Assembly (NCBI GenBank): GCA_027064305.1
Contig: JAMOPY010000021.1
Span: 1 to 48,182, forward strand
Reading direction: 5' to 3'
DNA: 48,182 bases
Origin: Methanobacteriota archaeon
GTDB taxonomy: Archaea > JAADCQ01 > Methanopyri > Methanopyrales > Methanopyraceae
The notes under the pieces are model-generated. The model was not told the origin of the DNA. It made no database searches and saw nothing but the letters and a program-made list of their open reading frames with translations. Made by a program: the position numbers and the translations under genes. Shown here in pieces: positions 8,311 to 20,643 of the stretch (its first letter is position 1; every line of letters begins with the position of its first letter).

Positions 8311-8353
8311 CCAAACCAAAGTAAAGTAAAAGTAAACCAGAGTAAAGTAAATA
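8311..8353. repeat. AT-rich tandem AGTAAAG repeat cluster, possible operator
   Basis: In an otherwise GC-rich region, the gap before the V4R gene holds a run of AGTAAA units. The 11-mer AGTAAAGTAAA occurs at 8320-8330 and again at 8341-8351, exactly 21 bp apart, which is two helical turns. A partial copy (AAGTAAACC) sits between them and CCAAACCAAAG leads in. No clear TATA box is distinguishable from the repeats. It may be a regulator-binding site or an A-rich promoter for 8388-8915. Confidence 0.5.
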
Positions 8354-8387
8354 CGACCCTCGACCGAGCCGCACGCGGGGCTGCCAG

Positions 8388-8915
8388 GTGTTCTTCCATG
8401 TGAAGGACCTGATCGAGATGGATAGGGAGAGGTCGGGGAGCGTGAGTCGGCTGGCGTTCCTCGTGGTCAGATCCATCATTTGGGACATGGAGGCGGACGG
8501 CGAGGCGAGGATTCTGGCGGAGCGGCTGGGTCGGGAAATCGTTCGCAGGGAGGGCGTCTCGAGCGTTGAGGAGGGGCTCAGACTGCTGGAGGAGATCGGA
8601 TGCGGTCGGGTCGTAGTGAACCGCGAGGAGACGCGGGAGGATGAGCGGGTGATGGATTGGGGGTACGAGACCGTCACTGTCTTCGAGTGCGTTTCGTGCG
8701 CCGGGGCGCCGGAGGTGGGTCGGACGCTGTGCTCGCTGGAGGCTGGCCTGATCGAGGGGATCGTCAGCGAGGTGAATGGTGAGGGATACTACGCGATCGA
8801 GTACGCGTGCTGGGGGCTGGGGGACGATCGATGCTCCTTCGCCCTGGTCCCGAAGGGTGATAAGGAGGGGGAGCTGAGGGTCAAGCGGATGGTTCGGGAG
8901 CGGGCGAGCGGTTAG
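8388..8915 (+). CDS. V4R-domain protein (4-vinyl-reductase fold), probable ligand sensor
   Basis: A 175-residue protein whose second half carries the V4R signature: CVSCAGAPEVGRTLC near residues 103-117 and CWGLGDDRCSF near 144-154, with conserved small-molecule or metal-ligating cysteines. V4R domains are found in bacteriochlorophyll 4-vinyl reductase accessory proteins and in many archaeal stand-alone proteins thought to bind tetrapyrrole-like or hydrophobic ligands. The N-terminal ~80 residues (VKDLIEMDRERSG) are the usual lead-in helices. An unusual repeat array lies immediately upstream. The 3' end overlaps the convergent argC by 4 bp. The exact ligand is unknown. Confidence 0.78.
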   Translation: MFFHVKDLIEMDRERSGSVSRLAFLVVRSIIWDMEADGEARILAERLGREIVRREGVSSVEEGLRLLEEIGCGRVVVNREETREDERVMDWGYETVTVFECVSCAGAPEVGRTLCSLEAGLIEGIVSEVNGEGYYAIEYACWGLGDDRCSFALVPKGDKEGELRVKRMVRERASG

Positions 8916-9943
8916 GGGTGGTACCCGAACTCCTCCAGCCCGGCGGTTTCCTCGAACCCCATCCGGATGTTCATGTTCTGGATGGCCTGGCCGGAGGCGC
9001 CCTTGACCAGGTTGTCGATGGCCGAGGCCACAACGATGCGGCCGTCGCCCACGGCGAAGACGCCGACGTCGCAGTAGTTGGTGCCTCGCACCGCCCACAG
9101 TCGGGGCGCCTCCCCGACCTCGCACAGCCGGACGAACGGCTCGTCCCCGTAGTAATCCTCGTAGAGCTCCCGGAGCTCTTCGGGCTCGATTTCCGCGTCA
9201 CCGAGGCAGTGGGCGGTCGTCTCGATGCCGCGGACGAGCGGGGCCAGGTGAGGGGTGAAGTGCACCTCCACGTCGCCCAGCTTGCCCAGCTCCTGGCGGA
9301 TCTCGGGCAGGTGCCGGTGGTCGGTGGGGTTGTACGGGGTGAGGTCCTCCGCGCACTCCGGGTGATGGGTCGTCTGGGAGGGTTTAGCGCCGGCGCCCGA
9401 GGTCCCGCTCTTGGAGTCGAAGACGATCACGTCGGCCAGGCCCTCCTCCACGATCGGGGCGGCGGCGAGGATCGCGCCGGTCGGGTAGCACCCGGGGTTG
9501 GCGATGAGGTCGGCCCTCCGGATCTCGTCGCGGTGGAGCTCGGGTAGCCCGTACACGGCCCGCTCGTTGAGGTCGGGGGCCCGGTGGTCGACCCCGTACC
9601 AGCGCTCGTACTCCTCGACGTCGTCGAACCGGAAGTCGGCGCTGAGGTCGATGACGAGGGCGCCGCCGTCGAGGAGGTCGGGGACGAGCTCCATGGCGGC
9701 GGTGTGCGGGACGGCGGTGAACACGACGTCGCACTCCTCGCCGACCTCCGCCGGGTCGGGGTCGGTGAACCGGAGATCGGGGTACTCGTCGCGAAGGTTA
9801 GGGTGCACCTTCCAGACGGGTTCTCCCTCGAGCCGGCGGGAGGTGGCGTATCGGACCTCTTCGACCTCGGGGTGACGGGCTAGGAGTCTTAGGAGCTCGC
9901 CGCCGGTGTAGCCGGAGGCGCCGATCACGCCCACGACGACCAC
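8912..9943 (-). CDS. argC: N-acetyl-gamma-glutamyl-phosphate reductase
   Basis: This 343-residue enzyme reduces N-acetylglutamyl phosphate to the semialdehyde in arginine or ornithine synthesis. In some archaea the equivalent enzyme also serves the LysW-linked lysine route. The NADP-binding start VVVGVIGASGYTGGELLRLL, the catalytic-cysteine segment ANPGCYPTGA, and GTSGAGAKPS are diagnostic. The frame is open far upstream (to 10627), but homology begins at GTG 9943, so that is taken as the start. It faces mptE with only three bases between the start codons. argF lies at 15390. Its end overlaps the V4R gene by 4 bp. Confidence 0.93.
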   Translation of the reverse strand: MVVVGVIGASGYTGGELLRLLARHPEVEEVRYATSRRLEGEPVWKVHPNLRDEYPDLRFTDPDPAEVGEECDVVFTAVPHTAAMELVPDLLDGGALVIDLSADFRFDDVEEYERWYGVDHRAPDLNERAVYGLPELHRDEIRRADLIANPGCYPTGAILAAAPIVEEGLADVIVFDSKSGTSGAGAKPSQTTHHPECAEDLTPYNPTDHRHLPEIRQELGKLGDVEVHFTPHLAPLVRGIETTAHCLGDAEIEPEELRELYEDYYGDEPFVRLCEVGEAPRLWAVRGTNYCDVGVFAVGDGRIVVASAIDNLVKGASGQAIQNMNIRMGFEETAGLEEFGYHP

Positions 9944-9946
9944 GGG

Positions 9947-10657
9947 GTGCGGGCCCCCTTGGGCGATCCGCTGGTGGAGGTGATCGAGGAGGTGCGCCGG
10001 GACCTGGGATTTAAGAAGTCCGAGGATCGGCTGGCCGCGATCCTGATGTGCGAGCTGCTGGCGGGCCGGGGGCTGAGGCTTCGGGACGTGCCGGTGGCTC
10101 GGGAGGTGGTCGTGGTGGGGGCCGGCCCGTCGGTCCGTCGGTTGCCGGAGGTGCGGGGGGAGTTGGAGGGTCGGGTGGTGTACGCCGCGGACGGGGCGTG
10201 CGAGGCGCTGCTGCGGGTGGGGATCGTGCCGGACGTGGTGGTCACGGACCTGGATGGGAGGGTCGAGTTCCTGCTGATGGCGGTGGAGGAGGGGGCCGTG
10301 CCCGTGGTGCACGCGCACGGGGACAACATGGAGCGGCTGGCGCGATGGGTCCCGGTGTTGGCGGACGCGGGGGTGCTCGGGACCTGTCAGGTGGATCCGC
10401 CGTGTCGGGAGCTCGTGAACCCGGGCGGGTTCACGGACGGGGATCGGGCGGTGGTGCTGGCGGCCCGGCGCGGGGCGCGGCGGGTGCTGACCGTGGGGAT
10501 GGATTTCGGGGATCTGACCACGGAGTTCTCCCGGCCCGGGGAGGGTCGCGGGGTGTTCCGGGCGGATCGAATCAAGCGACGGAAGCTGCGGTGGGGGGAG
10601 CGGATCGTGGGGATGGTGCGGGAGCATCTGGGGGTGGAGGTCGTACCGCTGGTGTAG
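9947..10657 (+). CDS. mptE: 6-hydroxymethyl-7,8-dihydropterin pyrophosphokinase MptE (DUF115)
   Basis: This 236-residue DUF115 protein is the archaeal replacement for FolK. It transfers pyrophosphate to 6-hydroxymethyl-7,8-dihydropterin in tetrahydromethanopterin synthesis. The family core is clear: VVVGAGPSVRRLPE, the aspartates in VVTDLDGR, HAHGDNMERL, and NPGGFTDGDRA. GTG 9947 is the longest start. GTG 9974 and 9983 (VEVIEEVRRDLGF) match where relatives usually begin and would open a slightly larger gap to argC. It points away from argC and converges with the sirtuin gene, 45 bp apart, with nothing obvious between them. Confidence 0.88.
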   Translation: MRAPLGDPLVEVIEEVRRDLGFKKSEDRLAAILMCELLAGRGLRLRDVPVAREVVVVGAGPSVRRLPEVRGELEGRVVYAADGACEALLRVGIVPDVVVTDLDGRVEFLLMAVEEGAVPVVHAHGDNMERLARWVPVLADAGVLGTCQVDPPCRELVNPGGFTDGDRAVVLAARRGARRVLTVGMDFGDLTTEFSRPGEGRGVFRADRIKRRKLRWGERIVGMVREHLGVEVVPLV

Positions 10658-10702
10658 GCTCGGCCTCGTGCCGTGTCATCATCGGTCAGCAGGGGCGCCG
10701 GG

Positions 10703-11461
10703 TTACCTCATCGCGGACCGGAGTTGCCTCCAGAGCTCGCGCATGGCCGGGGCGGCGCGCTCTCGGATGCGCACGTGCATGTGGGGGGAGAGCTGGGTCT
10801 CGGAGGGGTTGATCTCGATCAGCCTGGCGCCGTGCCGTCGGGCGATCAGGGGGAGGTCGGCGGCGGGCCGGACCTCGCCGGAGGTGCCGATGACGAGCAT
10901 CACGTCGCAGCCCCGGGACAGTTCCTCGGCCCGGATTAGGGCGTCCGGGGGTAGGGGCTCACCGAACCAGACGACCCCGGGCCGGAGCGGCTCGCCGCAC
11001 TCGGGGCAGCGTGGAGGGAGTTCGTCGTACTCGAGTCCTTCGCCGCGTTCGGGGTCGTTCAGCCGCTCGTAATCGCAGCCAACGCACTCGTCGCGCCAGA
11101 TGTTTCCGTGCAGCTCGATCACGCGGCGGGAGCCGGCGCGCTGGTGCAGCCCGTCCACGTTCTGCGTGATCACGGCCTCAAGGAGGCCCTCCCGCTCCAT
11201 CCTCGCCAGGACTCGGTGCGCGTCGTTGGGCTCCGCCTCGGCGATCTTCTTGCGGCGCCAGAGGTACCACTTCCAGACCTTCTTCGGGTCTCGGGCGAAG
11301 GCCTCCGGGGTGGCGAGCTCTCGTGGGTCGTACCGGTTCCAGAGCCCGTCCTTGCCGCGGAAGGTGGGGATGCCGGAGTCGGCGGAGGCGCCGGCGCCGG
11401 TGAGGGCGACGACGGTGTCGGCCTCGAGGATCAGCCGCGCGGCGCGCTCGATCTCACTCAT
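10703..11461 (-). CDS. cobB: NAD-dependent protein deacylase (sirtuin)
   Basis: A 252-residue class III sirtuin-type protein. Visible are the NAD-binding [15 protein letters not shown] (residues 22-36), [12 protein letters not shown], the catalytic histidine in ELHGN, a zinc module with CVGC and CPEC pairs, and the second Rossmann segment [13 protein letters not shown]-x-R-Y near residue 42 and the cluster R/Y arrangement resemble class III or U sirtuins, which can remove acetyl or acidic acyl groups from lysine; Alba is a known archaeal substrate. The start overlaps the end of the tetraether synthase gene by 8 bp, so the two are likely one transcript. Any functional link between them is unknown. 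Confidence 0.92.
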   Translation of the reverse strand: MSEIERAARLILEADTVVALTGAGASADSGIPTFRGKDGLWNRYDPRELATPEAFARDPKKVWKWYLWRRKKIAEAEPNDAHRVLARMEREGLLEAVITQNVDGLHQRAGSRRVIELHGNIWRDECVGCDYERLNDPERGEGLEYDELPPRCPECGEPLRPGVVWFGEPLPPDALIRAEELSRGCDVMLVIGTSGEVRPAADLPLIARRHGARLIEINPSETQLSPHMHVRIRERAAPAMRELWRQLRSAMR

Positions 11462-12971
11462 CCTCCCGCCTCCGCCGCTTCCACTCCTCCAGGGGTACGC
11501 TGAACTTTTTCTCCACCTCCTCCCGGTGGATGGTGTTGTAAGCGCAGAACGGGATGATTCGACCGTCCGGCGTGGCGTAGTGGATCACGCAGCGTCGCAC
11601 GCGGTCGGTCTGGAAGTTGTACGGGTCCATGAAGTGCATGCAGCCGAGCAGGAGGGCGTTCCAGTGGAACTCGGAGAGGGCGTCGTAGGTGCCCTTGGTG
11701 ACCACGTCCACGACGAGGCGGGCGAGGCGCCGCTTGCCGGTGATCCCCTTGAAGACCCTGCGCAGGTGCTTCGCGACGATCCAGGCGGCCTTGGCCTGGT
11801 CCCGGCGCCGTTCCAGGGAGTCCACCTTCTCGACCACCTTCTCCAGCATCTCGAGGAAGGCGTCCGGGTCGACGAAGTCCGTGATGGGTCGGTACCACCC
11901 GTCCTCCTCGATCAGGTACGTGGCGACGCCGCAAACGGGGTGGGCGGAGAACTCGGGCTTGGGTTGACCGTGCAGTTGGCCGATCAGGTGGGCGATCTTG
12001 GCGGCGGTGGGGACCGGGTAGAAGCTGTCGGCCGGAACGCGCCCGTCGGTCTGCTCCTCGACGAGCTTGACGAAGTCTGGGATGGTGATGCGCAGCCGCT
12101 CGCGCTCCTCCCTGGGGGTTCGGCCGGTGAAGGAGATGGGCTGAACGTTGATCCCGCGGATGACCTCGTACTCGCGGGCGAAGTCGAGCATGGGTCGGAT
12201 CTGGTCGTCGTTCACGCCCCGGGCCAGGGTGGGGACGAGGACGGTGGACAGGCCGGCGCGCTCGAGGTTCTTGATCGCCTCCTTCTTGAGCTCCAGGACC
12301 TTCCGGCTGCCGCGGATCCGCTCGTAGATCTCGGGCTTGAGCCCGTCGAACTGCAGGTAGACTACGTTGAGCCCGGCCTCGTTCAGGTCCTCGGCGAGGT
12401 CGGGATCGCGGGCGAACTCGATGCCGTTGGTCGCGATCTGAACGTGAAAGCCGCGCTCGGCGGCCGCGGAGATGATCTCGTGGATGTCGTCCCGGACGAG
12501 GGGCTCGCCGCCGGCGAACTGCACGGCGGGGGTCTTCACGGGGCGCTCGGACCGGAGCAGGTCGAGCATCTCCTCGATTTGCTCGAGGCTGGGCTCGTAC
12601 ACGTACCCCTTCGCCTCGGCGTTGGCGAAGCAGACGGGGCAGTTGAGGTTGCAGCGGTTGGTCACGTCGATGATGCCGAGGGCGGTCGTGCTGAGGTGGC
12701 ACTCGCAGAGCCCGCAGCTGAGGGGGCAACCGCGGTCGCACCGGGTTTGAGGGTTCTCGATCCCGGGCCCCTTGTGCTCGTACTTAAAGGCGCGCTCGAA
12801 CATCTCCGCGTCGGACCACACCACCTCGCGGAACTCGCCGTGCTCAGGGCACTCCTTAACTATCTCCACCCGGTCGTCCTCGGTGCGAACCAGGCGGGCG
12901 GGGACGACCTTCAAGCACTCCGGGCAGAGGCTCTTCGTCTCGCGCAACACCTCGCCGTTCTCGGAGGTCAC
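11454..12971 (-). CDS. tes: Tetraether lipid synthase (radical SAM, Tes family)
   Basis: This 505-residue protein has the layout of Tes, the radical SAM enzyme that joins phytanyl chain ends of archaeal lipids to form macrocyclic and tetraether lipids. The N-terminal rubredoxin-like Cys pairs LCPEC and CPEHGEF are followed by a second cysteine cluster ([12 protein letters not shown]). The SAM cluster is [14 protein letters not shown], with [11 protein letters not shown] after it. A long C-terminal domain has further cysteines (PVCG, CMHF, FCAYN). Length and motif order match the methanococcal homologue. GTG 12971 is the start. carS, for polar head-group activation of archaeal lipid, is divergent 28 bp away. 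Confidence 0.9.
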   Translation of the reverse strand: MTSENGEVLRETKSLCPECLKVVPARLVRTEDDRVEIVKECPEHGEFREVVWSDAEMFERAFKYEHKGPGIENPQTRCDRGCPLSCGLCECHLSTTALGIIDVTNRCNLNCPVCFANAEAKGYVYEPSLEQIEEMLDLLRSERPVKTPAVQFAGGEPLVRDDIHEIISAAAERGFHVQIATNGIEFARDPDLAEDLNEAGLNVVYLQFDGLKPEIYERIRGSRKVLELKKEAIKNLERAGLSTVLVPTLARGVNDDQIRPMLDFAREYEVIRGINVQPISFTGRTPREERERLRITIPDFVKLVEEQTDGRVPADSFYPVPTAAKIAHLIGQLHGQPKPEFSAHPVCGVATYLIEEDGWYRPITDFVDPDAFLEMLEKVVEKVDSLERRRDQAKAAWIVAKHLRRVFKGITGKRRLARLVVDVVTKGTYDALSEFHWNALLLGCMHFMDPYNFQTDRVRRCVIHYATPDGRIIPFCAYNTIHREEVEKKFSVPLEEWKRRRREDE

Positions 12972-12999
12972 CAGTGCACCCCCAAGAGGGGATGGTGAA

Positions 13000-13515
13000 A
13001 TGGAGGTGGGTGTGACCCTAACTGAACTCGCTCGCGGCGTTTGGTTTATCCTTCCCGCTTACGTCGCCAACGTCAGCGCCTGCCTGTTCGGAGGCGGTGC
13101 GCCGCTGGATTTTGGTAAAAAGCTTTCCGACGGACGCCGCGTGCTGGGTGACGGGGTAACCGTGCGCGGTTTCTGCGTGGGAACGCTGGCGGGGGCGCTG
13201 ACGGGGCTCGCTGAGGGGCTCGCGGTGGGAGACCCGGATCGGTGGGTGGAGGGGGCCGTGCTGGGGTTCGGGGCGATGGTGGGGGACGCGGTCGGGAGCT
13301 TCATCAAGCGGCGGGTCGGCCTCGAGCGCGGGGCGCCGGCCCCGGTCCTGGACCAGCTGGACTTCTTCGCCGGGGCGCTCCTGCTGCATCACCTGGTGTA
13401 CGGGTGGGTCCCGGCGGCCCGGTTGATCGCGGTCCTGGCGGTTCTCACGCTCGCCCTGCACTGGTTGACCAACGCCATCGGCTACCTACTGCGGTTGAAG
13501 GAGGTGCCGTGGTGA
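13000..13515 (+). CDS. carS: CDP-archaeol synthase
   Basis: A membrane enzyme of about 171 residues with five or so hydrophobic segments. It transfers CMP from CTP to digeranylgeranylglyceryl phosphate, giving the activated precursor of archaeal phospholipids. The signatures are LPAYVANVSACLFGGG, PLDFGKKLSDGRRVLGDG, and GSFIKRRVGLERGAPAPVLDQLDF near residues 95-120. The ATG at 13000 is adjacent to GGTGA; the GTG at 13006 has better spacing (seven bases), so the true start may be two codons in. The stop shares one base with the pyrE start. It is divergent from the tetraether synthase gene, so two membrane-lipid genes share a 28-bp intergenic gap. Confidence 0.9.
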   Translation: MEVGVTLTELARGVWFILPAYVANVSACLFGGGAPLDFGKKLSDGRRVLGDGVTVRGFCVGTLAGALTGLAEGLAVGDPDRWVEGAVLGFGAMVGDAVGSFIKRRVGLERGAPAPVLDQLDFFAGALLLHHLVYGWVPAARLIAVLAVLTLALHWLTNAIGYLLRLKEVPW

Positions 13516-14060
13516 TGGATCGGGAACGGCTCGCGCGGTTGCTCCTGGAGGTGGGGGCGCTGAAGTTCGGTGACTTCGTGCTCTCCTCCGGGCGTCGCAG
13601 CGATTACTACGTGGACATCAAGGAGGCTTGCACGCGCCCCGAGGTGCTGGACGCGCTGACGGACGCGCTGGCGGAGGTCCTGCCGGAGGGGGAGGTCGTG
13701 GCGGGCCCGGAGCTGGGCGCGGTTCCGCTCGTATCGGTGCTGTCGGTGAAGACGGGACGGGAGATGGCCATCGTTCGGAAGCGGCGGAAGGGGTACGGTC
13801 GGGAGGAGCGGATCGTGGGGGAGGTGGAAGGGCGTCGGGTGGTGCTGGTGGACGACGTGGCGACGACGGGCGGCTCCCTGCTGGAGGCGGCGGAGGCGGT
13901 GGAGGAGGAGGGTGGCGAGGTGAGGGACGCGGTGGTGGTCGTGGACCGTCGGGAGGGCGCGGAGGAAGCGCTTAAAGAGCGAGGGATTCGGCTGAGGAGC
14001 GTGCTGACGGCCGAGGATCTGCGGGGGTTGAGAAGCGGTGAAGGTGATGATCGTGGGTAG
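13515..14060 (+). CDS. pyrE: Orotate phosphoribosyltransferase
   Basis: This 181-residue enzyme makes orotidine 5'-phosphate from orotate and PRPP in pyrimidine synthesis. The phosphoribosyl-binding loop VVLVDDVATTGGSL, the SSGRRSDYYVDIK segment near residues 22-34, and the lysine-rich catalytic loop RKRRKGYGREERI are all present. The ATG at 13515 overlaps the carS stop (TGATG). A GTG three bases earlier is possible. The 3' end overlaps purD by 23 bp, so translation coupling through carS-pyrE-purD is likely. Confidence 0.93.
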   Translation: MDRERLARLLLEVGALKFGDFVLSSGRRSDYYVDIKEACTRPEVLDALTDALAEVLPEGEVVAGPELGAVPLVSVLSVKTGREMAIVRKRRKGYGREERIVGEVEGRRVVLVDDVATTGGSLLEAAEAVEEEGGEVRDAVVVVDRREGAEEALKERGIRLRSVLTAEDLRGLRSGEGDDRG

Positions 14061-15389
14061 CGGGGCCCGGGAGCACGCGATCGCGGAGGCGCTGTGCGGG
14101 GCGCCGGACGAGGACGTGGAGCTGTACGCGTTCCTGAGGAACCGCAACCCGGGCCTGATTCGGCTCTCCGAGGACTACGAGGTGGGTGATCCGACGGACG
14201 TGGACGCGGTGGCCAGGGCGGCCGTGCGGTGGGGCGTGGACCTGGCGGTGATCGGGCCCGAAGACCCGCTGGCGGAGGGGGTCGCGGATCGGCTGGAGGA
14301 GGAGGGGATACCCACGTTCGGTCCCAAGCGGGGTCCGGCCCGGATCGAGTGGGACAAGGGGTTCGCCCGCCGGCTGATGAGGGAGCACGGGATCGAGGCT
14401 TACCCGGAGTTCGGGGTGTTCGAGGACCCGGACGAGGCCTGCGAGTTCATCGACGAGCTGGGCAAGCCGGTGGCGGTGAAGCCGGCCGGGCTGACCGGCG
14501 GTAAGGGCGTCAAGGTGGTGGGAGAGCACCTGCGGAACCTGGACGAGGCGAAGGAGTACGTGCGGGAGATCTTCGAGCGGGAGATCGGCGGGCTGCCCCG
14601 GGTGGTGATCGAGGAAAGGTGTGTGGGCGAGGAGTACACCATCCAGGTGTACACGGATGGACGGAAGGTACTTCCCACGCCGGCCGTGCAGGACCACCCG
14701 CACGCCTACGAGGGCGATGAGGGGCCCATCACCGGCGGGATGGGCTCGTACTCGTGCCCGGACGGGCTGCTGCCGTTCCTGTCCCGGGAGGAGTACGAGG
14801 AGTCCGTGCGGATCCTGGAGCGGACGGTTGAGGCGATCCGGAAGGAGACGGGTGAGCCGTACCGGGGCGTGCTCTACGGTCAGTTCATGCTGACGGCGGA
14901 CGGACCCGTGGTGATCGAGTTCAACTGCCGGTACGGTGATCCTGAGGCGATGAACATCCTGCCGATCGCGGAGGGCGACCTGGTCACGCTGCACGCCTCG
15001 ATCGCCGAGGGCTCGATGGAGGGGGACGTGGAGTTCCTGGAGCGCGCCACGGTCTGCAAGTACGTGGTGCCGGAGGGGTACCCGGAGTCCTCCGAGGGTG
15101 AGGGTGAGCCGATCGAGGTGGACGAGGAGTGCATTCACCGGCTCAACGCGATCCCGTACTACGCGTCCGTGAACCTGGAGGAGGACGGCACGATCACGAT
15201 GACCTCCTCGCGCGCGGTCGCGATCGTGGGGATCGGGGAGCGCCTGGAGGAGGCGGAGGAGGCCGCGGAGCGCGCGATCCGGGAGTGCGTGAGCGGGGAG
15301 AGGATCCGGCACCGGTCCGACATCGGCAAGCCGGAGACGGTGCGGAAGCGGGTGCGCCGCATGGAGCGGATCCGGGGGCAGGGTGGGTC

Positions 15390-15393
<4 letters not shown>
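14038..15393 (+). CDS. purD: Phosphoribosylamine-glycine ligase (GAR synthetase)
   Basis: A 451-residue ATP-grasp enzyme for the second step of purine synthesis. The N-terminal VMIVGSGAREHAIAEAL, the ATP-grasp lid KPAGLTGGKGVKVVGEH, GGMGSYSCPDGLLPFL, and the metal-site segment EFNCRYGDPEAMNIL identify it. Its length is near the family norm of 420-450. Some archaeal GAR synthetases carry small insertions, consistent with the acidic stretch near residues 195-230. GTG 14038 overlaps pyrE; the TGA stop at 15391 overlaps the TTG start of argF, part of a tightly coupled run. Confidence 0.93.
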
Positions 15394-18694
<3,301 letters not shown>

Positions 18695-18698
<4 letters not shown>

Positions 18699-19912
18699 GT
18701 CCTCTCCACGGTGCAGAACATGGCCTTGAGGTACTGGGTGTCGGGGTTGCCGGGCACGATCGGGTGGCAGGGTGGCTGGCCCCGTAGGGGACCCAGCATG
18801 CGCAGCCGGAGGCCCCGGCGCCGGGCCGCCTCGGACACGATTCGAACGAAGTCGTCCGGCTCGAGGAAGTGGCTGCAGGAGCAGGTGACGAACAGGCCGC
18901 CGTCCCGGACCAGTCCCAGGGCCTTGTAGTTCACGTCGAAGTAGGCCCGCTTGCCCCGCTCGAGGTGCTCGCGGGAGGTGACGAAGGCGGGTGGATCGAG
19001 GATCACCACGTCGAACCGCTCGCCCCGGCGCTCGAGCCGCTCCAGCAGGGCGAACGCGTCGCCGATCAGGAACTTCACCCGGTCTCTCACCTCGTTCAGC
19101 GTGGCGTTCTCGTACGCGGCCTCCACGATCCGGTCGAACTTCTCGATCCCGACGACCTCCTCCGCGCCGCCCACGGCCGCGTGGATGGCGAACCCGCCCA
19201 CGTAGGAGAACACGTCCAGGACCCGGTCTCCCTCCCTCACGAGCCGCTGCACCTCGCCCCGGTTCTCCACCTGGTCGATGTAGAACCCGGTCTTCTGCCC
19301 TCGCTCGACGTCCACGTGGAACCTCACGCCGTACTCCTCCACGATCGTGGAGGAGCGGTCCTCGCCGGCGACGGTCCGTTTCCTCACCTCCATGCCCAGC
19401 TGGCGGCGCTTCCGGGAGTCGTTCTTCTCGTACAGCGTCTCGACGTCCAGGATCTCCAGCAGCTCCTCGGCGTGCCGGAGGACGATCCGTTCCATCGCGG
19501 GGCACGTCGTCTGGAACACGGCCAGGTCGTTGAACTTGTCGATGATCAGGCCCGGGAGGGCGTCCGCCTCCGAGAACACGACCCGCATGTGGTTCCGGTG
19601 CCGGTCCACGCGCCAGCGCTTCCGCTCCCGGTACCGCTCCCGGATCCGCTCCAGCACGATCTCGTCGGGGGAGCGGTCGGGGTACTCACCCCGCGGGTCG
19701 AAGATCCGGGCGACGATGCCGGGGGAGCGGCCGCTGCGGATGTCCCGGTCCGAGGCCTGGGCGAAGGCGTGGCCCAGCAGCTCCCCGCTGCCCGTCTCGA
19801 CGCGGACGACGTCCCCGGGGCGAAACCGGCCCCGGATCCTTCTCACGGCGGGGGCGAAGACGGAGAGGGCGCCCGATCGGATCGCCTCCCGGGCGCGTCG
19901 GTCCACGACCAC
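18695..19912 (-). CDS. rlmI: RlmI-like SAM-dependent rRNA (cytosine-C5) methyltransferase
   Basis: A 405-residue protein with an N-terminal PUA domain (residues about 1-75, IRGRFRPGDVVRVETGSG), a linker beta-hairpin domain, and a Rossmann methyltransferase. The methyltransferase shows VLDVFSYVGGFAIHAA (SAM motif I), ILDPPAF (motif IV) and TCSCSHFL (motif VI with the catalytic-type cysteine). This is the RlmI/RlmK architecture that methylates cytosine in 23S rRNA. The archaeal target is not established. It is last in the minus-strand run that starts near 26100, 42 bp after queC. Confidence 0.87.
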
Positions 19913-19939
19913 GGTGGGTGGCCTGCCGCGTCGGGGAAT

Positions 19940-19953
19940 GGGGGCACTCCCCC
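19940..19953 (-). other. GC hairpin after queC
   Basis: GGGGG-CACT-CCCCC forms a perfect 5-bp stem with a four-base loop directly following the queC stop codon and ahead of rlmI. There is no U-tract, so it is more likely an mRNA-stabilising or pausing hairpin than a terminator. Confidence 0.25.
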
Positions 19954-19954
19954 G

Positions 19955-20638
19955 CTATCGGGCGTACTCGGTCGGGTCCTCCACCCCGGCCTCTCGGAAG
20001 GCGCGCCTTCGGTGGCGGCAGGATTCGCACTCTCCGCAGTGCACGGGCCGGCCGTTCCTCCACTCGGGCCGGTAGCAGCTCACGGAGTGCTCCATGGGGG
20101 CGTCGAGCCGGGCCCCGAGCCGGACGATGTCGGGCTTCTCCAGGTCCGCGAGCGGGCTGTGGAGTCTCGGTCGCGAGGGGAGACCGGTGCGTAGGGCCCG
20201 GGCCGCGGCCCTGGCGAACGCCTTGGAGTTGTCGGGGAACCGTCGCGCCTCCTCCGCGTTGATGCCCCAGACGATGTGAAACTCGTCGTCCTCGCCCTGA
20301 AGGTAGAGGCGGTCGCACAGGGCCGCGGCGATCCCGAGCAGGTTCCAGTTGCGGGCGGGGAGCCAGTGGGTGGAGAGGTCGCGTGGTGGCTCGGTCGGTG
20401 GACCGCCGAATAGGGGGTTGTCCGGGCAGAGTCTCCGGAGCCAGAAGGCGCCGAGCGCGAGGAATTCGGCGCCGATCGCGTCCGCGATCCGCTCGGCCGC
20501 GCGTCGCTCCACGGGGGCGTTCCGCTGCCCGTAGTCGATGAACAGGCAGATGCGATCCCCGTCCAGCTCGTCGGCCGCCCACTGGGCGGCGACGCTGGAG
20601 TCCAGGCCCCCGCTGCAGAGGATGACGACGGTGGGCAT
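19955..20638 (-). CDS. queC: 7-cyano-7-deazaguanine synthase
   Basis: A 227-residue PP-loop ATPase that converts 7-carboxy-7-deazaguanine to preQ0, the base inserted into archaeal tRNA and later turned into archaeosine by ArcS (226-1764). The P-loop SGGLDSSVA is at residues 9-17, and a zinc site is formed by SCYRPEW and HCGECESCRHRR near the end. Its length is normal. An insertion around PDNPLFGGPPTEPPRD replaces the shorter loop of many relatives. It starts 5 bp after the gltB3-like gene in the minus-strand run. Confidence 0.92.
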   Translation of the reverse strand: MPTVVILCSGGLDSSVAAQWAADELDGDRICLFIDYGQRNAPVERRAAERIADAIGAEFLALGAFWLRRLCPDNPLFGGPPTEPPRDLSTHWLPARNWNLLGIAAALCDRLYLQGEDDEFHIVWGINAEEARRFPDNSKAFARAAARALRTGLPSRPRLHSPLADLEKPDIVRLGARLDAPMEHSVSCYRPEWRNGRPVHCGECESCRHRRRAFREAGVEDPTEYAR

Positions 20639-20643
20639 GGGGG

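Noticed and set aside
7536-9125. Minus-strand open frame of about 529 codons covering the metallo-hydrolase and V4R genes
   Set aside because: No motifs and strongly biased composition; the opposite-strand genes have clear metal-binding and V4R signatures.
9944-10627. Upstream extension of the argC frame
   Set aside because: Homology to ArgC starts at GTG 9943. The extension is His/Pro-rich and opposite the intact mptE gene.
11100-12998. Plus-strand open frame of about 632 codons antisense to the sirtuin and tetraether synthase genes
   Set aside because: Low-complexity Leu/Gly/Asp/Val/His content typical of an antisense shadow; both minus-strand genes have intact family motifs.
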